Shown here: in pieces, positions 59,360 through 64,000 of the stretch
How positions within the stretch are numbered: the stretch's first letter is position 1
Layout: each line of letters opens with the position of its first letter
From: Elusimicrobiota bacterium
GTDB taxonomy: Bacteria > Elusimicrobiota > UBA8919
Assembly: GCA_016928195.1 (NCBI GenBank)
Contig: JAFGLF010000044.1
Location: 310,001 to 374,000, forward strand
DNA length: 64,000 nt
Direction of reading: 5' to 3'
Position numbers and translations under genes: made by a program
Notes under the pieces: model-generated
What the model saw: the letters and a program-made list of their open reading frames with translations, nothing else
What the model was told of the DNA's origin: nothing
The model's database searches: none

Positions 59360-61075
59360 CTATAAATCCGCAGGGAGCACACGGAAAATTTCCGCCATTG
59401 TAGTTATACCCCGGGCTACCAGCTGAACTCCGTTACTTTTCATAGTAATCATTCCGTTCTTCCCGGATACTTCCCTGAAAAGGCTTAATTTTGCCTTTCC
59501 GAGAATTAAATCCCTAATAGATTCATTTATAGTCAGCAACTCGAAAATTCCTATTCTTCCTTTATAGCCAATATTATCGCAGTACTTACAGCCTTTCGGT
59601 CTATAAAATTTTATTTCTTTAAACTCATTGGACTTCAAATTAAGGCTCTCAAGAACAGCTTTAGGAGGATGGTACATTTCTTTACAATGCGAACAAAGAG
59701 TTCTAACCAATCTCTGGGCTAAAACTCCTATAAGAGAAGAAGCTATAAGAAAAGGCTCTATCTCCATATCCAATAGTCTGTTAATTGTACTGACAGCGTC
59801 GTTAGTATGAATGGTACTAAATACCAGATGTCCCATCAAAGCGGCATTTATAGCTATTCTGCATGTTTCCTCGTCTCTAATTTCCCCGACTAAAATTATA
59901 TCAGGGTCCTGCCTTAATGATGCCCTCAGGGTTTTAGCAAAACTAAACCCTATTTTGGAGTTAATCTGCACCTGAGTAATGCCGCTTTCTCTTGCCTTTC
60001 CGGAAAGAAGGCCATACTCAATAGGGTCCTCAAGGGTAATAATATTTTTTGTGGAAGATTTAATCCTATTTAAAACCGAATACAGAGTGGTGGTTTTACC
60101 GCTCCCCGTAGGCCCCGTAACCAGAATAATTCCGCTGCCGGCATTTAAAATTTGCTCAAACCGGGTTTGTGTTTCCGGAGGGAATCCCAGATTTTCTATA
60201 CCAAGAGCAAAACTGCTTTTATCCAGCACACGTATAACTATTTTTTCACCGTATTTGGAAGGTAAAGTGGATACCCGGAAATCAATATCTCTTTTTTGAA
60301 TATTTGTTCTTATCTGACCGTCCTGAGGGAAACGTTTTTCGGTTATATCCATTTCCGCCATAACCTTAATTCTGGAAGTAAGTGCGGATTGAATCGCTTT
60401 AGGGAGAAGTTCTTTAGTGGACAATAAACCGTCAACTCTATATCTGATAAAAATACTTTTTTCCTGAGGTTCAACATGGATATCGCTTGCTTTTAATCGT
60501 ACCGCCTCAGCCATAATATTATCAACCAGTTTAACCAAAGGTGCTTTGCTGATAACTTCTTTTTCATTAGATGCCTCAATATCTTTTAATGATGCTTTAT
60601 CAATAACCGGTTCCTTTACCGATTCTTCTACTGCATCTAAAACATAAAATTTTTCAATAATATCAACTATACTGCTTTCCAAAGCAACTAAAGGTTTAAC
60701 TGTATATCCGGTTACTATCTGCATGTCTTCCAAAGCAACAATATCGTTTGGCGAACTCATTGCTATAGTAATTACATTGTCTTTCTTAGAAACAGGTAAA
60801 ACCCTGTATTTCCTTATTATCTGCTCCGGAATAATCCTTAATAGTTTTTTATCCTCGAGCTCCAATTTAGTCAAATCAATATACGGAACCTTATAATACT
60901 CTTCCAGTATTCTGCCGATTTCTTCTTTTTTTATTATCTTCCTGTCTATAAGAATTTGCTCTGTGGTCTTACCGGTGGTTTGCTTTTCCAGCATTATAGA
61001 TGCAATCTGCTTTTCATCAAGCATACCGGTCTTTAGAATAAGTTCTATAAGCTGTTCCCTAAATACGGTTCTCAT
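59360..61075 (-). CDS. Type IV pilus/type II secretion assembly ATPase PilB/GspE
   Basis: This 571-residue hexameric ATPase has an N-terminal MshEN domain (about 5-150, ELILKTGMLDEKQIASIM and VSKKDNVITIAMSSPND). The catalytic domain carries DIHVEPQEKSIFIRYRVDG, Walker A GPTGSGKTTTLYSV (about 326-339), the Asp box DPIEYG, Walker B DPDIILVGEIRDEET and His box GHLVFSTIHTND. A tetracysteine zinc site, CSHCKEMYHPPK with CKYCDNIGYKGR, lies near the C terminus. It powers pilus or secretion assembly. No pilin, PilC or secretin gene is adjacent; the gene is embedded in the two-component cluster, suggesting that motility or secretion is controlled by it. The start follows GGGAG. Confidence 0.93.
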   Translation of the reverse strand: MRTVFREQLIELILKTGMLDEKQIASIMLEKQTTGKTTEQILIDRKIIKKEEIGRILEEYYKVPYIDLTKLELEDKKLLRIIPEQIIRKYRVLPVSKKDNVITIAMSSPNDIVALEDMQIVTGYTVKPLVALESSIVDIIEKFYVLDAVEESVKEPVIDKASLKDIEASNEKEVISKAPLVKLVDNIMAEAVRLKASDIHVEPQEKSIFIRYRVDGLLSTKELLPKAIQSALTSRIKVMAEMDITEKRFPQDGQIRTNIQKRDIDFRVSTLPSKYGEKIVIRVLDKSSFALGIENLGFPPETQTRFEQILNAGSGIILVTGPTGSGKTTTLYSVLNRIKSSTKNIITLEDPIEYGLLSGKARESGITQVQINSKIGFSFAKTLRASLRQDPDIILVGEIRDEETCRIAINAALMGHLVFSTIHTNDAVSTINRLLDMEIEPFLIASSLIGVLAQRLVRTLCSHCKEMYHPPKAVLESLNLKSNEFKEIKFYRPKGCKYCDNIGYKGRIGIFELLTINESIRDLILGKAKLSLFREVSGKNGMITMKSNGVQLVARGITTMAEIFRVLPADL

Positions 61076-61081
61076 ATCAAA

Positions 61082-61456
61082 CTACTCCCTTTTTGACAGT
61101 AATCTCTTTATAATCTGCGATAATTCAGGATAGTCAAACGGCTTGGTTACATACTCATCGGCTCCGCATTCAAAACTCATTAGAGCATCCGTATTCTGTG
61201 ACTTAGCGGTCAGAATTATTACAGGTATATCCTTTGTCTTAGGATCACCTTTAATCTTCTTGCATACTTCCCAGCCGTTCATTTCAGGCATCATTACATC
61301 AAGAATAAGTAAGTCAAACTTACCATCAGCTAATTTACTTAAAGCATTTTTGCCGTCATGACCAACCGTTATTTCATACCCATCCAGCTCCAGATATCGC
61401 TTAAGAACAATTACAATATCCGGTTCGTCATCGGCTACAAGTATTCTTTTTGCCAT
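61082..61456 (-). CDS. Receiver-domain response regulator
   Basis: This 124-residue stand-alone receiver starts at MAKRILVADDEPD (61456), with GGAGG upstream. Phosphoacceptor is in LLILDVMMPEMNG, with VIILTAKSQN and the lysine in YVTKPFDY. Its first 29 bases overlap the 3' end of the long hybrid kinase gene. It is followed by pilB after six bases and is likely to be co-translated with both. Confidence 0.92.
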   Translation of the reverse strand: MAKRILVADDEPDIVIVLKRYLELDGYEITVGHDGKNALSKLADGKFDLLILDVMMPEMNGWEVCKKIKGDPKTKDIPVIILTAKSQNTDALMSFECGADEYVTKPFDYPELSQIIKRLLSKRE

Positions 61457-63824
61457 AGTTTTTTCCTCCCAATTCTTCTTTTTTAATAACCTTATCAAGT
61501 TCCTCCAGCATACTTTTTACCGAAAACGGCTTAATTAAATACTCATTTGCTCCCATTTTGACCGCTTTCTTGCCGTTTTCAACGGTGCGCGCGGTTATAA
61601 CAATAATCGGGATATGTGCAGTCCCCGGGTCTTTTTTCAACATCTTGATTACTTCAAATCCGTCTATTTCCGGCAACATTAAATCCAGAACAATTATATC
61701 CGGATTTTCCTTTTTGGCTAAAGCCACCGCCTGTAATCCGTCATATGCATTCAAAACTGAATATCCCTTCTCATTCAACGATATTGTTAATACCATAACA
61801 ATATCAGGGTCATCATCAACAACCAACACTTTTCTCTTTGACATCTGTGCCTGAATCTGTACTTCTATATTCTTAATACTTGCAATCAATTTGTCCGGAT
61901 CAAAAGGTTTTGTAATATAGTCAACAGCACCTAATTTGTAGCCTTTTTCTTTCTCAAATATAGCAGAAACAATGACAATGGGTATATCCTTTGTATCCGG
62001 ATTTTGTTTCAGCAGTTCGGCTACCGCAAACCCATCCATGCCTTTCATAAGAATATCCAATGTTATCAATTGAGGTTTAATCTCTATTGCCTTTTTTACC
62101 GCCTCTGCTCCGGAATGAGCAATTGTTATTTCATATTTTTCTTTTTCTAAGTGTCTTTTAATAATCCGGGCGAGATCTTCATCGTCATCAACCACCAGTA
62201 TTTTGTCAATAATAAAATGAGGCTTTTGGATTATCTCTTTTAATGAAATCTGTTTCAGTTGTCCCTTTTCTATAGGCTTAACGGTTTCAATAACTCCTTC
62301 TTTTATTATTTTAGGCAGTGTAAAAGAGAATGTACTGCCTTTGCCGAGTTCACTTTCCACCCAGATTCTACCCTTGTGTGCTTCAATTATCGATTTGGTA
62401 ATAGGCAGCCCCAACCCTGTTCCGCCCGCCGAACGGGTAGATGAAGAATCTACCTGTTTAAACTTTTCAAAAACCATATCAACATGTTCTTCCGCTATAC
62501 CCATTCCTGTATCGGTAATATTTATCTGTAACTCTTCTTTATTCTCTTCTACGCTGATAACAATAGACTTTTTGGCAGGAGTAAACTTAATAGCATTGCC
62601 TATAATATTTATCAGAACCTGCTTTATCCTATCCTCATCACAGCATACTTCCGGCAATTGTTCAGGGCTGTTAAAACTAAGAGTTATCTGTTTTTGGTCA
62701 GCCAGGGATTTAATTTCACTAATTGTATTTTTAATAATATCAATAATATTGCGGGGCATAATCTCCATCTCAATTCTTCCGGATTCAATTTTAGAGAGGT
62801 CCAATAAATCACTGATTAACTTAATAAGCCGTAAGGTATTATTTTTGACAATAGTCAAAAGTTCTCTCTGGGAATCACTAACAGGGCCCTCTGAACCTCC
62901 AAGAACCAATTCCACCGCACCCTTAACGGATGTAAGAGGCGTTCGTAATTCATGGGAGACATTGGAAACAAACTCGGATTTCATCCGGTCGATTTTTTTC
63001 TCCTGGGTAATATCGCGGATTATCATACTTATTCCTTCGTCTTCAATATTACTCGCTGTTATATTTATATAAATTGACTCATTGTTTCCGGTAAGTGCTT
63101 TTGTAATAAAATTCCTGATAAACTTTTTTTCCCTTAATTCTTCCCATATGGACTTTTCCGATATTTCCCGCTTCTGAGAAAAAAGCACATCCGCTTTTTT
63201 CCCCAGCACATCGGATTCTTTATAACCAAAGGTCAGCTCTGCGCCTTTATTCCAGCCGGTAATCTCAGTTCTATCGTTCAGAGTAATAATGGGGTCAAAC
63301 GAATCATCAATAATCCTGCGGTATTTCTGCTCCGAAATCTTTAATTCTTTTGTTCTCTCCTGAACTTTCTCCTCAAGAGAGTTTTTTGCTTTTTCTAATT
63401 CGGTATTTTTTTCTATTAAATTTTTATTAAGCAAAGCAACCTTCTTTTTTAATTGGTAATTATCAACGGCTTTTTTGACTGAATGCTGCATTTCATCGAT
63501 ATTAAAGGGTTTATTAATAAAATCAAATACGCCAAACCTTAAACTACTAACCACATTCTCGATTGTACCGTATCCTGTCATTATAATTACTTCTATCTCC
63601 GGATTTATCTTCTTTATCTCTTCAAGAACAGTAACACCATCTATTCCCGGCATTTTTATATCGGTAATAATCAGATCAAATTCATTCGCTTTTGCTTTTT
63701 CAATACCCTCTTCTCCGCTTGATGCGGTAGTCACAGCATAACCCTGTTGCCCCAATTCAAAAGACAGCATATCTCTTAATCCCTGCTCATCGTCAATAAC
63801 CAAAATTTTTATTCCGGTTTCCAT
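61428..63824 (-). CDS. Hybrid histidine kinase: receiver-PAS-kinase-receiver-receiver
   Basis: The protein has 798 residues from the ATG at 63824, after GAGGGG. An ATG at 63839 overlaps the upstream stop and is an alternative. Order: receiver (about 1-120, IIITDIKMPGIDG), coiled coil (about 125-165, EKNTELEKAKNSLEEKVQ) and PAS (about 170-285). Then come HisKA (about 290-355, FVSNVSHELRTPLTSVKGA) and HATPase (about 400-510, DTGMGIAEEHVDMVFEKF, GGTGLGLPITKSII). Two further receivers follow: about 545-660 (LITLDILMKGMDG) and about 670-790 (IIVLDLMLPEIDG). Three receivers in one chain indicate a multistep phosphorelay. No output domain is present. Confidence 0.92.
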   Translation of the reverse strand: METGIKILVIDDEQGLRDMLSFELGQQGYAVTTASSGEEGIEKAKANEFDLIITDIKMPGIDGVTVLEEIKKINPEIEVIIMTGYGTIENVVSSLRFGVFDFINKPFNIDEMQHSVKKAVDNYQLKKKVALLNKNLIEKNTELEKAKNSLEEKVQERTKELKISEQKYRRIIDDSFDPIITLNDRTEITGWNKGAELTFGYKESDVLGKKADVLFSQKREISEKSIWEELREKKFIRNFITKALTGNNESIYINITASNIEDEGISMIIRDITQEKKIDRMKSEFVSNVSHELRTPLTSVKGAVELVLGGSEGPVSDSQRELLTIVKNNTLRLIKLISDLLDLSKIESGRIEMEIMPRNIIDIIKNTISEIKSLADQKQITLSFNSPEQLPEVCCDEDRIKQVLINIIGNAIKFTPAKKSIVISVEENKEELQINITDTGMGIAEEHVDMVFEKFKQVDSSSTRSAGGTGLGLPITKSIIEAHKGRIWVESELGKGSTFSFTLPKIIKEGVIETVKPIEKGQLKQISLKEIIQKPHFIIDKILVVDDDEDLARIIKRHLEKEKYEITIAHSGAEAVKKAIEIKPQLITLDILMKGMDGFAVAELLKQNPDTKDIPIVIVSAIFEKEKGYKLGAVDYITKPFDPDKLIASIKNIEVQIQAQMSKRKVLVVDDDPDIVMVLTISLNEKGYSVLNAYDGLQAVALAKKENPDIIVLDLMLPEIDGFEVIKMLKKDPGTAHIPIIVITARTVENGKKAVKMGANEYLIKPFSVKSMLEELDKVIKKEELGGKNYGKKNTCSR

Positions 63825-63835
63825 AAATAGACCCC

Positions 63836-64000
63836 TCATTTACCGACAGGAAGCCTTATAACAAACTCAGAACCTTTTTCTTTTCCTTCAGATAAAGCAA
63901 AAATCTGACCATTATGCTGTTTTACAATACCGTAAGAAACGGAAAGACCAAGCCCCGTGCCTCTTTTGTAGGTAGTAAAAAACGGTTCAAATATAACATT
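63836..64000 (-). CDS. Histidine kinase, C-terminal end (partial)
   Basis: The last 54 codons of a gene that continues beyond the window. They encode the end of a HATPase domain: [19 protein letters not shown] (G2 box), [14 protein letters not shown] and [14 protein letters not shown], then TGA at 63836-63838. It is the kinase upstream of, and probably co-transcribed with, the hybrid kinase at 61428. Confidence 0.9.
   Translation of the reverse strand, partial: NVIFEPFFTTYKRGTGLGLSVSYGIVKQHNGQIFALSEGKEKGSEFVIRLPVGK

Noticed and set aside
62341-63072. 243-codon plus-strand open frame
   Set aside because: It lies entirely antisense to the hybrid kinase and its residues show no domain; it is a shadow of that gene.

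Overview
The window comes from a low-GC, Gram-negative bacterium that I cannot place with confidence. It encodes a TonB-dependent receptor, a PorV/PorQ-like outer-membrane protein, a kelch protein with a FlgD/type-9-like C-terminal domain, two O-antigen-ligase/TPR proteins and a PilB/GspE ATPase. This mix, with a serine-palmitoyltransferase-like gene and QueH in the queuosine pathway, fits an uncultured candidate phylum of the Elusimicrobia/Firestonebacteria/Omnitrophica kind. That placement is inference from gene content only. Almost everything is on the minus strand; only the 3' end of a glycoside hydrolase family 57 gene (1-687) lies on the plus strand.

Layout. 688-2190 is a gene-poor, A-rich stretch. 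2192-5804 holds small proteins, a rubrerythrin-like ferritin and a probable sphingolipid pair (SPT-like plus a GNAT acyltransferase). 5883-10528 is a leucine block (leuB, leuD, leuC, leuA). 10649-14965 is pssA-psd followed, reading upstream, by rplA, rplK, nusG, secE, tRNA-Trp, rpmG and tRNA-Thr, with a consensus promoter at 15083-15111. 15128-26023 carries queA, an unknown membrane protein, a SpoIID-like lipoprotein, DUF2905, queH, a spore-photolyase-like radical SAM gene, ruvB, ruvA, ruvC and yebC. 26046-30343 has two O-antigen ligase/TPR proteins. 30450-39126 mixes tRNAs (Thr, Phe, two Ser, Tyr) with a TonB receptor, a methyltransferase, a GIY-YIG protein, DUF72, a prohibitin-like protein and thiE/thiM. 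39161-64000 is dominated by two-component genes (multi-PAS kinases and receiver-only regulators), with envelope proteins at 44320-51525 and pilB at 59360.

The most unusual aspect is the repeats. Nearly every intergenic gap carries an imperfect inverted repeat drawn from a small set of word families. Several families also occur inside genes: a TCCGCC/GGCGGA palindrome lies in-frame in ruvC and in a response regulator; an ATTCGCG repeat supplies the last codons and stop of psd, yebC, thiE and the radical SAM gene; and simple repeats encode the signal peptides of three successive exported proteins.

The repeats also concentrate at tRNA genes. Two structured elements (32990-33106 and 38897-39040) lie between an intact tRNA and a duplicated copy of its 3' end, like miniature att-flanked islands with no integrase. 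They share identical 25-nt and 29-nt blocks, and their hairpin arms differ by compensatory changes. Other tRNAs are truncated, interrupted by palindromes, or enclosed in an inverted repeat. Seven TTGACA-N16/17-TATAAT-type promoters support the transcript assignments.
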